Source of the DNA: Nautilus pompilius
Taxonomy: Eukaryota; Mollusca; Cephalopoda; Nautilida; Nautilidae
Length of the DNA: 64,000 bases
NCBI GenBank assembly: GCA_018389105.1
Contig: JACATO010000052.1
Location: 1,054,001 to 1,118,000 of the forward strand
Direction: 5' to 3'
Part shown: one piece after another, positions 36,690-50,400 of the stretch
Numbering within the stretch: the stretch's first letter is position 1
Layout: the number at the start of each line of letters is the position of its first letter
Notes under the pieces: generated by a model
Databases searched by the model: none
What the model saw: the letters and a program-made list of their open reading frames with translations, nothing else
Told to the model about the DNA's origin: nothing
Translations under genes and position numbers: made by a program

Positions 36690-37450
36690 CGGTAGTAGCA
36701 TTCTTGGTTACCTTGGTGACTTGTTACCTGTCTGATAATTCTTGCTGTTCGAAGGAGAGCAGTTTTCTGAATCTACGAACTATTGGTAGCTTCTTAATCC
36801 GTTTTCAAAGATCTTTCGCGATAGCTCCTGTTGCGCCAATTACCCAATGGGATGATACAGTTGTCTTAAGATATCCACCTACGTTCTGTTTGTATAGATT
36901 GATATACTTTCTGACCTATTCTGCTTCCTTCTGTTTGGTGTTGCAGTCACTTGGAATTGCTACACCTATGAGTTGACAGATTTTTTCATCTGTGTCTTCT
37001 ATAATGATGGCTGGTCTATTACATGCGATTTTCCTGTTTGTGTGAACCTGTGCATCCCAAGTAACGGTTATATCTCTTTTTGTTGTCACATTTTTTAGTT
37101 TGTGTTCATATCAAACCGATACATGTATCAATTTCACTGTATTGGATTCCAGTTGGCATACAATGCTATATCACTGTGTCTAGTGATGTATTCCGTTAGT
37201 GCAAACACCCTACAGTCTCGAGCACCTGATGGCACAATCGACATAAATGATCTCTTTTTCTCTTAAAAAGAGTTTCTGTTCGTAATGTCACGTGGTGGTG
37301 GCTTAATCTTGAGCTGCCGCTTAAACTTCTGCTATCAAATCGTTTTTCCAACCAACTATAACTCTCTGCGATATCAATATCTTTCTTCTTCGTAAATACA
37401 TAAAGCAGACACCGCGACAATACTTTCTAAGTGTTTGTGTCCGCCTGTTA
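36690..37450 (-). pseudogene. LINE reverse-transcriptase C-terminal fossil
   Basis: Read on the minus strand, fragments in several frames match the C-terminal domain found after the reverse transcriptase in many invertebrate non-LTR elements. These are a CRLCHQ...ETV zinc-knuckle-like segment, TVTWDAQVHTNRKIACNRP, a DIAIP-like segment and a final VIGATGAIAKDL segment. The frame is broken by many stops. Plus-strand 37828-37900 (RLRGRPRKR) may be another LINE tail in the opposite orientation. Confidence 0.65.
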
Positions 37451-37659
37451 TTACTCGGTCGGTTAATGTACTCTTCAAGAATTCTTCGGTGTTACGTTTC
37501 TTCCGTCTTCTTTCCAAACACTTTCCGGATTAGCCTCAATCCACAACAGACGATAGACCTGGAGCCGGGCAGACGGTTTCTCGATGTGTTCCATTCCCGT
37601 ATATCCAGAGACGCTAGGTGCCGCTACAATTTCTATCATATAAAACCATATAAACAGAA

Positions 37660-37785
37660 TGAGAGAGAGAGAGAGAAGAGAGAGAAAGATGGAGAGAGAG
37701 AGAGAGAGATGTGTGAGAGAGAGAGAGAGAGAGATGGGGTGTGAGAGAGAGAGAGAGAGATGGAGAGAGAGATGGAGAGAGATGG
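37660..37785. repeat. (GA)n microsatellite
   Basis: About 125 bases of GA repeat with GATG and TGTG interruptions. Confidence 0.9.
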
Positions 37786-37997
37786 GAGACTTAAAAATTG
37801 GCCTATAAATGGACACCTAGAACTGAGCGATTAAGAGGTAGACCAAGGAAACGATAAACAGATACAATAAATGGCAACCTTAGAAATCAGAGAAAATTGA
37901 TGGCAAGACGTTAATGCAGCGTAAGCTGCCGCACGGTGATGGATGTTTTTGGATGAAGTTCATCTAAGTGGACAGCTTAACAATGAGCAGACAGATG

Positions 37998-38062
<65 letters not shown>
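37998..38062. repeat. (ATT)n microsatellite
   Basis: About twenty-one uninterrupted ATT units. Confidence 0.95.
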
Positions 38063-38486
38063 CGCACAACCCCTTTTCATATATCCAGATATTAACCGGC
38101 CAAAAAATAATGACAGATTACGAATAAAAGATAAGCTGACTGATAAATGATTAAATTCGACATTTACTCAGCTAATTTCAGATGAAGACTCATCGAGACT
38201 CAAGCTCGCTGCACGAGAACCTCGCAAAGATCGAAGAAGCTAAAGACTAATGAACGGCGGTTTTACACTAAGTCGCAGACTTCCCCTGATTCTGTGCCGA
38301 GCACCAGTTCCGATCTTCGTTCCATTCTCAGTTTCCGAGCCCCCCCCCCAACCCTCGGGGAAGAAAGCAGACGACGCAATCGGTGGGGGGGGGTGTGCCC
38401 CGTCTGACCTCGACCTTCATCGCCGCCGCTCCGCCTCCTCCCCCCCCCCCCACCACCACCAACACACACACAGGAAATCGCTGGAA

Positions 38487-41400
38487 ATGGCTTCGTCTGC
38501 GTCTACGCCGACTCTGCCGCCGAAAAAGAAAGAGGAATCGTTCCTCGAAAAGATCGGAACGTTGGCCAGGAAGAAGAAATCTAAGGAAGGTAAAAACCCG
38601 CGCTTGTGTGTGTGTTCGGTTAGGAGGACCACGTCTAGAGGGAGGGAGCCGGCCGGTCAGTTCGAGTTGACCCAGTCGGACAAGATGGAGGAGGGGGAGA
38701 CCAAATATGGGAGAAAAATTTCTTAAAAAATAGTTTCGTAGCAACAAGGGAGGGGGTTGTGTGGTTGTTTTTGTTTTGTTTTATTCACCCCCCCCAAACC
38801 CCCTCCTCCTCCTCCTCCTCTTCCCTTCTCCAGCCCCCGTTTCTTACACGAAATTACTGGCGTCGAACGAACGCTGATCACAGACAGACGGACGCACACA
38901 CACACACAAATAATTTGTAACTCGAAATGTTTCTTATTTGGCTACTGCCCGCACCTCTACCCACCCCCCCCACATATTTATTTAATTAATTTAGGAGGAG
39001 GGGGGGGGAATAAGGGAGCCAGAGGCTTCGCGACTGATAACGAAGAAGAAGAACCACTCACGGTCTGCCCGCCGCATTCTTAAAATGCCATCGACAGACG
39101 ATTACGTGTCGACTGAACAAAAACATCTCCCCCCCTTCGGACCGGTGGTACCTGTTGTTGGGTCCTGCAGTAACCTAAGGGTATATGTGGGGCCGCCACC
39201 GTGCCCGTGTTTTAGGAAGAGGAAAATTGTCTCTCCCTTTTTTTTTTTTTTAAATTTAAAATCAGGCCATCCATCCATCCATCCCAGCCTTTACGACTGA
39301 CTCCATCCAGCTCCGGCTCCATCCATGTTCTACTTTAAGGCACCGCCCTGAGGTTCGGTCTGCAGCTGCTCCCTCCATCTGTAGCCTGGTGATGTGATTG
39401 TATGGGGCTGGAAATGCACACTCACCACGCAGGACAAAGCCGTCTGTGAACCCTGTTTTGCGATCATCAAGATCTGCCATGGATCCCTTTATAAGACTTC
39501 CTGCCTCTCATGCTACACTGTGCTGTATTTGTTGTTAATTTATTTTATTTTATTTTATTTATCATAAAAATTCTCTCATTTCTAGTTACCGAGCTGCAGG
39601 AAGAAGGTAAACATGCCATAGAATCTCCTTCAAGCCCCACTGCTGTGCTGGATATTGGACCAGAGAACTACCTGCTGGGTGAGCATTGAGACAGGAGGGG
39701 GGGGGGGGAACCAGTATGGAAAACAAATGTTTGTGGTGCATAATTAAGCTGGAATAAAACTCCCATTAAGTTATTTAAAAATCTAAGCCTTACCCAACCT
39801 TGCATCCAGCTTTGTTAAAGTAGTTGGGAGAGAAAATATGCCTAATTCGTAAAAAAAAACTGAACACAAAGATAGCAAAACCTCAGTTTTTTAAAAAGCT
39901 GAAGGTGTTTTATTCACATTTAAAAATTATACTAGTTTTAGTTACTTGTATTTGACATCTAACAAATATATAACATTTTTCAGTTAGCCATTACTTTAAT
40001 AACATTAATATCAACAGGATCTTGAAATAACAGTAGTAATTTTTCTCTTTCATCATGTATAGTAATTAACTTATTTTCATACTGTATTATCTTATTTGCA
40101 TATTTTCAGTCCATGTCTATAATACTAAAGAGTTCTTATCTTGAAACAAAAATCCACAAGCAGTGTTTAAATTATTGAACTGATCAAAGTTCACTGTCTT
40201 TTATACAGTTAGTCTGAATTTTGTGTTTTGCTAGCCACCCGAAAAACTTAAACATGAATAGAGGTGCATATTAATTTTGTTCGTTAATGAAGTATTTTTT
40301 TTCTTTTACTAGTAAAATCAATTTACACCTCTATTCATATTTAATTTAATTTTTTTTTTTTGCCTTGATAGAAGTAAAGCAACTGGGTGTATAGTTAATT
40401 CAGACTTACTGACTAAGCTTCACTTTAGAGTTGTGACTTTTTTAGTTTGAATTTTGTCTTTGATTGCTTTGCTTAGTTAAAAAAAATTAAAAGAATTTTT
40501 TTTTTGAGGTATGGCTGCCATTTGTGTGTTGTTGTTTTTTTTGTTTCTTAAACTCTCTTATTATGTTTTGGGTTTATTTAACTCAACATTGTTTCCCATT
40601 AAGCTTAAAAGTTGCAAGATTTTAAAAAATCCTCTGATATTTTGTGACTTTTCTTAGTTTAGGATCATGAACATATTTAGTTTTTCTAGTACTGATCTTG
40701 TATACAAACATTATGACCTGAGACAATAGATATAACAAAAGTCTCAACATGATAATAGGATGGCTAAATTAAAATCTGTTTCTCCTGTTTTGAATCTGAA
40801 TTTCTTTTCTTGCTTTCAGAGGAAAATGAAGAACGATCGATGATTGATCCAGCATCTAGAGACGATCCAAAAGTGAAAGAGCTTATTCAGGTTTGTATCC
40901 AGTTTGAGAGTAATTATTTGAAAAATAGCAAATCTAAAGTTTAAAAGAAAATTATCTAAAATTTTAAAAAACAAAAAACTGACAAGGCCTAAGAGAAAAA
41001 AAAAAACAAGCAAACTGTTAAATAAAACTTTGCAATAATAATTAAATTGTATTGGTTTATAATGATAAATAGCACACAAAACCATTATGAGAAAGTAACA
41101 AATATTTCATTGCTACTTATTAGTTTATTATAATATTGTATAAGTCTAGGGATCACAAGGCTGCAATTTTACTATCATGTCATTTAAAAATTCTACAAGT
41201 CTGCTTTTTGCAGTGTGTAATCAGTATAACTTTATACACCATTTCTGCGGGGACATACTGCTTTGGTGGCACATTTGGATGAAAAGCTTTGTTACTGCCA
41301 CCACAAGTTCCTCTTAAACACAAACGAGGAAAAGGTGATGAAAAAGTACAAAAGAATGGAAACTGATTTTTATTAAAGGATACTACTAAAACCAAAGCAA

Positions 41401-44400
41401 AAATAATAATAATAAATTAATAATGAAAAAAAAAAACAGTTAAAAGTAAAAATGCTTTTAAAACTATTGCACTATAATATTATAAGCTTTGTCTTGATAT
41501 TCACAAATAAATACTGTTACATTTATTACACCTTTCCTAAATTAATAACATCTCAGTGCTGTCACTATATATTTGCATTTGCAGTATACTTATTTTTCAA
41601 TTTCTTCTAAATATATGGTAAACTTAGTGGAACAGTAAAAATATTAGCAACAAAAACAAAAAATCAAATTGTTGGAAAAAAGACAAAAGTTAAAATTATG
41701 CATATACATATATATATACATACCTGTTTTTTTTATAGTAATTTCTACAGAGTATTATTAACGGAAGATGAAATGAACATACCTTTTTAAATTGTCTGAT
41801 GTTTATTGCCACCTACATTTTTTAAAAAAAGTTTTGGTTATTTTCTATGGTTTTGGTTCTGTAAATAAGCAATACTGGACATGGGTGGTCCAAAGTTGGA
41901 ATTCTGGTTTGGACTGGCTCAGTTTGATGTACCCATGATTTTTTTCTCACTCTTAGTTGGTCATGTGGATTTCCTGCACACTCAAGTTTTCTCCCACATT
42001 TAAAAATGAATGATACTAGTAGTAGGGTTTCATTGTCTGGGCTGACACCTCTTCCATTCTGGGTTAGGCCTCTGTGGAAGTGTCTTGACCTGTAGACCTT
42101 ATTTTACATTAGAAAAGGAGGCTTCGTGCTTGCATTAGAGGTGTTGGCTGCTGCTAATGATGGAAGAATTATTATTATTATTAAAATTTTAGTACAAATT
42201 TCAAGGAAAGATGAAAATAATGAAAATACTCATTACACAACATAATTATGATGGTTATACATCATGGAATATGATTTGGCAAATTGTAGATAAGAATTTT
42301 CTTTGTTTACTGATGGTATCTAAGTTTACACGTGCTACTTCCTAGGTACTGCTGGACTGGATCAATGATGAACTGGCTGATCACAGAATTATTGTCAAGG
42401 ACATTGAGGAAGACTTGTTTGATGGGCAGATATTACAAAAATTAATAGGTAAGAATTTATTATTAATATTGAGATTTATGGGATTTTGCAAGGTTTTTAG
42501 CATTTGTTATTTAACTTCCAAAAGATGATTGTGGCTTCTAAAGATGAAGCTTGTTTTGTTTGTGACCATTCATATTTTGTAATAATCTTTTGAAACATAA
42601 ACAAAGAATCACTTGTAGTATTGTGTTTATCTGGAATGTTTCAGAGATATATTACATTTTCAAAATAATGTCTGCTGTAAAATTTAAAAACAAAAAAATA
42701 TAAACTCCTGCTGTCTTGAAAAAAAATTTTTCATTAGTTTGCAATGTGAAATAAAATACAGGTTGTGTACTGAATTTTCTATATCATCCTACAGCCAAGC
42801 GCATTTAACATGATCTCCAATTCCAAAGGATGCAAACGTTGCACCAGTGGGAGTGTTTAGCTTTTTAAAAAATTTTTTCTGATTATTCTGTTGTATTACC
42901 TTACCTGAAATTTCTAGTATGTACAAAGAGCGCATTTGAGTTGGTCATCTGTTTTGTTTGTGTGCAATGTCAATATTGAAATTGTTAAACAGGATTATTT
43001 TTAGGAAGATGCTGAAAATTCTTGTTTTGCTATTCAAAGCATTGGTAGAGCTTATTTAGAGTTTTTATTTCAGGTTTGGTCTTCTTGTTACAGATGTTGC
43101 TAAAAAGGGTTAAAGAATGATTTGGGCAAGGAAGAATTAGTTCAGAATATTAGTGCAGTTTGATGTACTAATCAATACATGTGAATTTAAATAAAGCACT
43201 TACAATTTTAAAAGGTTTGGAACATGTAAATAAATCTTGAATTGTTGTCATCTCAGGCTCACAGGGTACAAAGGACCATGAACTAAAACTCTATGAACGT
43301 AGTAGATTGGACATCTATAAGTGGTCTTTCAGTAATAGAGATGAATATATGGAATAGTCTTGTCTGGCAAAGTAGTAAAATTTGATAATATTAATTCCTT
43401 TGGATAGTTTGTTCAAAAGAACCGGGGAGGGGGGGGTTGCATGACATTCTGCTCTGCAAATTATTATAATTATCTATTATTCAGATTATTTGATTGTAAA
43501 ATTACAGAAGCTAAGTAATCTAAATGCTGAATATCAAAAAAAGAAAAGGTAAATGTTTTAAATTTTTTTTAAAAAGCTTGAAGTAAAGTAGACTGGTGCT
43601 GCAATTTTTGGGCTTTTTTTTTTCACAAAGAAAAGGGTTCAGTTAATTTTTTCCTCTCATTTTTAGAGTGTAGATTTGCTGATTAATTAATTGGTCAGTT
43701 ATTAGGCTTCATAACAGCAAATGGGAAACAGAAAGAACTGGAATATTGCTCCCTCTCTCTGTTTTCCACATTACACCAACTTTTATTATAGCACAAGCAG
43801 TGGCATCAATCTGGCTTGAAGTTTGGGAGGGGAGATGGTAAATCTCATAGGCATTCATTCAGTCACCGTACACATGTAGCCTATACCCACCCATGAGCAT
43901 GGGAAATTTTTCCCTCTTTCAACCCAGAATTAAGACTTGCACATAACAAGGTGAAACCCAAAACAAAGTAAAACAGGTCTAAAAACACAATTCAAAATTA
44001 AACACATTTATGAGACTAAAGTTTATCCAAAAAAAAAAAAATTTCTAATAAAATTGAAATCTTGAGAAGTTTAGTGTTAACTAATTAATACAGGTATATA
44101 TGAATCTCAATTAATACAAAAACTAAGTGAATTTAAAAGCTAAAATATTAAAAGCAATAGTGTTTTAGATTCAAAATCCAAAGGCTGTCAAAAATATAGT
44201 GAAAATTTCTTACCTGAAATCAAACTCCTAAAGATTTCTCTGTTAAACCAATGGAAATGTCTTTACAGTTTTCCTACTTTGAGAGATTTCTTTATTGCAA
44301 AGCTTGCATTTAGCTTCGATGGAATCTTTTTTTAAATCATAAGATAATTCCATACAGGTGGAAGTTCAGTTAGCTTGCTACAGTTTGAACTCTATAGCCA

Positions 44401-47400
44401 AGCAGCATCTGAACAAACTGACCAGCCCTAATATTCAATTTTCGGAATAACTACCGACCATAATATAGGTTTTATGGCGCTCATGATTAATTAACTATTG
44501 TAGCGTAGTGGCTAACAAAGGCCAGCTACAGTTGTTTACCTTTCCTATGGTGGCTCTTATCACAGTAACTCCTAACAGTGATCTCCTATACTGCTCATGG
44601 TCTCTAGGTATTGTTGCTAAGAGAAACAGGATCACAATGGCAGGTAATATTTTAAAGGACAATTACTTGTAATAGCAATTCCTGATCAGTCAACACATAA
44701 TTATTCATTCTTAGTGATGTTAAGCAAAAAGCAGTGGAGAGGCTTTCTGTGTCATGCAAATCAGACTTTAACACCACAGTGGTTGTTTACATTGAAATAT
44801 GCAAAATAATCAAAACAGTTTTAGATCAATTATTTTTTTTAATTGGCTAATAATAACACTGGTCAACAAAATTAAATGTATTATACTCATTATGAATGCA
44901 AACCAACTTTTTTAGACTAATTTTTTATGCTGATTTCAAAATTTCACTCTATTTGTATGCAGCACGTATCAGTTTTTCAGTAGATACATGCAAATATTTA
45001 CATATTTGTATATATGAAATCATTAACGTAATAAATAAGGACCTATTATTTTTAGAAAGTAAATGAGTTTATTGAGTTAAAAATCATCACTATCATTCTA
45101 CAAAGAGTGAATACACAAAAAATGGGTCAGACAAAACAGACAAAGTTAGAACAACAGAGTTAGAAACATTGGGATTTGGATTTCCTGCGGTATTCCTGAT
45201 CTGGTTGATCACGGTAAAGTGTCCAGCAGTAGTCAGCCAGCATACTGTCATTCCAGAAGCCTTGGTACCGTTTCTCCATAGCACTAATGTCCTGGTGAAA
45301 TCTTTCACCATGTTCATCAGATACTGCTCCAAGGTTATCTGCAAAGAACTCCAGATGGGAGTCCAAGAAGTGAACTTTCAGTGACATGCGACAACCCATT
45401 GCTGAGTAACATTTCAGAAGATTCTTGATGCCATCCTTGTAGTCCATTGCCTTCTTGTTGCCCAAGAAATTCTCACAGATCCAATTGAAAGCATTCCAGG
45501 CAGGCAGTTCCAGTTCATCCAGTGTTGTCTTGAAGTTGACATCTTTGAGTACCTCTATAATTTGGGGTCTGACAAAGATACCCTCTTTCAACTTCGCCTA
45601 TGTGATTTTGGGAAACTTTTCTACAATATACTCAAACCCTCTGGCATTTCTCTTTCCTAGTGTCTTTACAAATTGTTTTATCAGTCCAAGCTTTGTGCAA
45701 AGGAGGCAATAGGACATTACATGGATCTACAAGAGGTGTATTCTTGACGCTAGACAGTCCTGGCTGGTATGATGTTCTTGTCTGCCAGTTTGATTCCGAA
45801 TAATGTCTGTCAGTTGCCCGACTATCCCATAGACACAAGAAACAACAGTATTTTGTGAAACCTGACTGCATTCCCATTAACATTCCAATGACTTTTAAAT
45901 CTCCACATATTTTCCATGAGTATCTTTCATAGGCAATGGCATGAAGTAAAAGTTCCATATTCTCATCTTATTGAACCAGTCACGTAAGCCATTTGAGCAA
46001 GCTGAGCAGATAAAATGTGGTGCCCATAACTTGTCCTGATATCCAAGAGGACAGTCAAAGTATAGCTTATAAATCTTCTTGATCTCTGGTGTTATTGTAC
46101 GTTTTTGAGCTTTCACAATAAATTGTCCACAGACACAACAAAACACATCAGGAAGATTTCTACACTGTCTCGACATTGTTAACACTGTAAAACAAGTAAG
46201 GAAATAGATACAAACGGTTATACTTATATTGAATTTGAGATGATGAAATATTTCATCAGACCAATTATCACTGGACAATTTGAGATGTTGAAATACCTAT
46301 TTCATCAGACAAAACTCGATTGGTTAATTTAAGATGATGAAATATTGCATCTGAACTATGCAGCAATGAATAATGTAGTTTATTTTAAAGGTATGTTTCC
46401 ATGATGTAAATGAAATACATGCATACGCGTCATTAATTGGAATTTCTATATAATGCATGAGCTAAAACCAAAAAACTTTCTCATCTTGAAAACTGTACAT
46501 GATGTCAAAAAACTAATTGTATATTTGAAATCAGCATTAAAAACTACACTAAGTACATCCTTGACATATGCTTGATGAAAAATACTTGTTGACCAGTGAC
46601 TCTGCACTGATCATCTTTGATTTCAACCATCTTTTAAATATTTTTCAAAGTATATGCATCTGTATGTATCTTTATTTTTTTTTTCTTCTTTCATAAAAAC
46701 AATATATTTGCAGACTGTTGCAATATATCACAAGTTCTCAAATTTTATGTGAATAGTAATTAATTATTCATAGTGTTTTTATTTTTAAATTTTCATTTGC
46801 AAATATATTTTTGTTAAGATTTTGGGCAACTGGGTAAAATTTGGACACAAAGTTTCATGTACACATCTGTCCCATTAGTAAAGAGGGCAAGTCCTTTAGA
46901 CTTATTCATTTTCCTGCTTGTGATGATATTCTCTGAACAGAAATAAATTTTTGTCTTCTCAGAAGAAGCAGATAAAAAATTCTGTTATAAATTTTACTAA
47001 ATGACCAATTATCTCAGCAAATTAATTGGAAATTGGCAAATCCTAGTTTAGACAGAAACCCAGTGTATTTTTACTTAAGGAGTTTTATTCAAGCTGCAAA
47101 ATAAATTGGATGGATTATAATTTCAATTCATAAGGGAAAAACTTATCTGATTGATTTTTGTTTAATGTTAATTGTAGAAAAGCTGGCAAGAATCAAAGTT
47201 GAAGTTCCAGAAGTCACTCAGTCTGAGATTGGTCAAAAGCAAAAACTGCGTGTGGTGCTGGATGTTGTTAACCAGATTCTGAATGTGCCCTTGGCATGGA
47301 ATGAGAAGAAATGGAGTGTGGACAGTATGTTTCTATAAGCTACAAAATATTTCTTTATGAAACATTAACTTTGTCAGAAACTATGTCTTTGTTGATCAGT

Positions 47401-50400
47401 AAATCAGAAAATCTGTATGCACACACACACATATATATACTGTATATACAAGTGGAACTCAAAATCTACTCAATGTAATGCACTTACTATAAATACTTTG
47501 AGGACATTTTGGTAGGTTCTGTTGAGTTAAGTAAATATAGTTTGTGATCTTTTTCATGCTGTATCAGGTGCTCAGTTTTGTATGAAAGGAAAAAAGAAAA
47601 AGAGACTTGCTACAAATCTAAATAATTCAGTTGAATGAAGAAACATTTTTTGCACATGTTTGTAACAATAATTTTGTGCAGTAATATTCTTAGACTCAAA
47701 TGTGTCTGCTGTTTCTCTAAAACAGTTTCATTAGAAATATTGTTGTGTATTTAGAAAACAATTTTTTAAATCAAGAAAATGTACAAAATTTTGATTCTAT
47801 TTAATTGTGCATTACATTTTCTTTATTGAAATGCTTCTCATGAGATATAACTAGTTACATAACTGTTAGATACATGAGTATAAATAAAAAGGATTTTGGA
47901 TAAATCCATGACATAAATGAAAATGGCTGATTTACAGTCTGAAGTAAGTATAGCAGCTTCACTTTTATGTAATTGCAGTTATTTTATTATCAAGCAAGTT
48001 AATCATCTAGAATTTAGTCAGAAGAATTTATTATTGGAGTATTGCAATATATGCACATTATTATTATTATTATTATTATTTTATTATTATTTTATTATTA
48101 TTTTAAAATATATTTTTACAGGTATCCATTCCAAGAATTTAATAGCTATCCTGCATTTGTTAGTTGCTCTAGCTAGACACTACCGACCACCTATAATCCG
48201 ACTGCCTGAAAATGTCAGCATTTCTCTTGTGATTGTTCAGGTTTGTATGGATGGGTGTTATGCATTTTTTACTACTATTAATTTAAAATACTCAAATTGC
48301 AGAAGTTTTGTGATTTTGAAAAGTATGCTATTCATTAGCATTAGAATATGCACACAAAATTCAAATTATTTAAGTTTATGGCATATATCTTATAATTGTA
48401 AAATTCTGTAATGAGTGTTTATCTCTCACCCTCTACCATTTTGTATTAATTTGAAAAACTGTTTAAAAATTATTAATTTCTGAATCACCAATACTTAGAA
48501 AATAAAGGGCAATGATAGACCATGCTTTTATGGTATGCTTAATGACTATTGGCTATACACATTACATAGTTATAGTTTTATCATCAGTTGAGTTAATATC
48601 CTTTAATAATTGCAAAATGCTGATTTTTTAAAAAATTTTTTTAATATACTGAATAGTCCATGAAAAATTTTAGTGCAAAAGAATTTTAAAAGCACCTTTT
48701 TACTTTTTTTTTTTATAGAGGAAACAAAAATTTAAATTAAAATTTTCCAAAGGATGCAATAGAAGTAAAAAATATGTGATTTGGAAAAGTAAATAGGAAG
48801 TTTGGAGGCTTGAATGGTTTCATTTATTTCTAGAAACGTGATGGAGTTCTGTTGCCCAGAAGAGCACTGGAAGAAATTACTGGCATAAATGAGTGAGTTT
48901 TTAAGTGTGTAATTTTGTATAAATGTTAGTGAGATTACTTTCTTTAGATTATTCAACTCTCAGGTTTTTATATGTGAAGCAGATTTACAATATAGCTTTA
49001 CAAATGAGACTGATTTATTATTCTGTAAAATGAGTAACACAATTTTGCATTATGTGAAATGGACCAAAGAGAATTTTCTTCTTAATGTTGCTGGTTGAAT
49101 AATTGATGGTATTGCATTGAAATTATCACACTTTTTTTTTAATTTTTAAAATTTTCACAAACTGAATCAAAATAAAATTTTAGTGTTGTTTAATGAGAAA
49201 TAAATTATTTCAAAATTTTTCAAAATCAGTTCAGAGAAATGTTGCTGCAGTTGTTACAGCTTTTATAGTATAATTGTCGATTTTCACAAGTGCTTGATAA
49301 TTTGATATATATTTGTAGTTCAGGTAAAGAAAGTTTTGGACTGAGAACAAAAGTATTTGTTTTATTCAGTTAAGCAGTTTTCGCAACTCTTTCAAAATTT
49401 CATTGTAATCATCAAGGAAAATGATCACAGACTTTGAATTGATCATTTATTTACTCTACTTTCACCCAAGATGGTGTTTCTAAAGTAATTAGTTTTCAGT
49501 CTCTGTCAGAGAGAAGATTCTTTCTACCAGGTTTGTTTAATAAATTTTTTTGGTTCCTTTATAAAAATTGTTTCACTGTTAAATAAGATCTACAACTATG
49601 AATTTTTAGTTTAACTATCATTAGCAGGCTAGAAGTCTTCATGTCTTAAACAATTCCCCAGGAAAGAAAAATTCATATCAAAACAATTTTAAAAATTGAT
49701 TTACATTATTGCCAGCAATTGTTCCATTTATTATTCTTATTAATTTTTGTTTCTAATATCAAGCAAATTGTGCTGAGTCAATTATTAATTATAGGCCTTA
49801 GTATTAGTGACTGAAGATAATTGAAACATTTAGCTTAAACTCTAATTATTTCAAAAACCTTTATCGGATTACCTCTCATATGTCTAAAGCAAGATGAGGT
49901 AACTCTAATATTTTTACTTTTTTTTGCATATTCTAATTGCTGGAAACATAGTATTCTAATCTGTTGGAAAACATAAACAAATTTACAGGTGTGGGGAAAC
50001 AAAAAGACCAACTTTTAGTGAAATTAAGAGAGCAGTGGCAAAAATGTGATTCTTAGAAACTGTATATGTTACAGTATACACATTTAGTTTAAAGCTGTTA
50101 GAAGTGTATGATGTGTTTGTGGATGCAGATTAATGTTTGTATAAAAACTTACTTTAAAATAGTAATAAGAAGCTATTTTATGGCAAGCTTTTGGAAAATG
50201 ACCAATTTCTGAAGAGGCTCACAAAGGAAATCAAAATAGCAGCATAGGTAAAAAAAAAGAAGATAAAATGACAAATTGTCAACTATTTACTGACAGAAAA
50301 AGTATAGAAGTAGTTTTCATGCCAAAATATACCAGTCAGATTGTAGGTGAAGTAAATTCTTTTATCATAGGCAGTTAATGTATTGGAGGACTTTCTCATT

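Larger units (their letters stand above)
36214..38486. promoter_or_regulatory. Divergent RPL13A/parvin intergenic promoter region
   Basis: The RPL13A and parvin ATGs point away from each other across 2.3 kb of CpG-rich DNA. Just upstream of the RPL13A ATG the minus strand reads CCTTTCTATGCCATC, whose pyrimidine stretch could be the 5'-TOP start of the mRNA. That stretch is followed by an out-of-frame ATG eight bases before the true start. The parvin side has long C-runs and CACCACCACC before its ATG. A LINE fossil and two microsatellites occupy the middle. Confidence 0.5.

Noticed and set aside
37466..37816. Open frames over the GA microsatellite
   Set aside because: Arg-Glu or Ser-Leu repeats encoded by a dinucleotide repeat.
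38250..38486. In-frame N-terminal extension of parvin from an upstream ATG
   Set aside because: Low-complexity Pro/His/Ser sequence from C-rich and CAC repeats. The conserved family N-terminus starts at 38487.
43795..43990. Possible hAT MITE starting CAGTGGCATCAA
   Set aside because: No matching inverted end or 8-bp duplication found.
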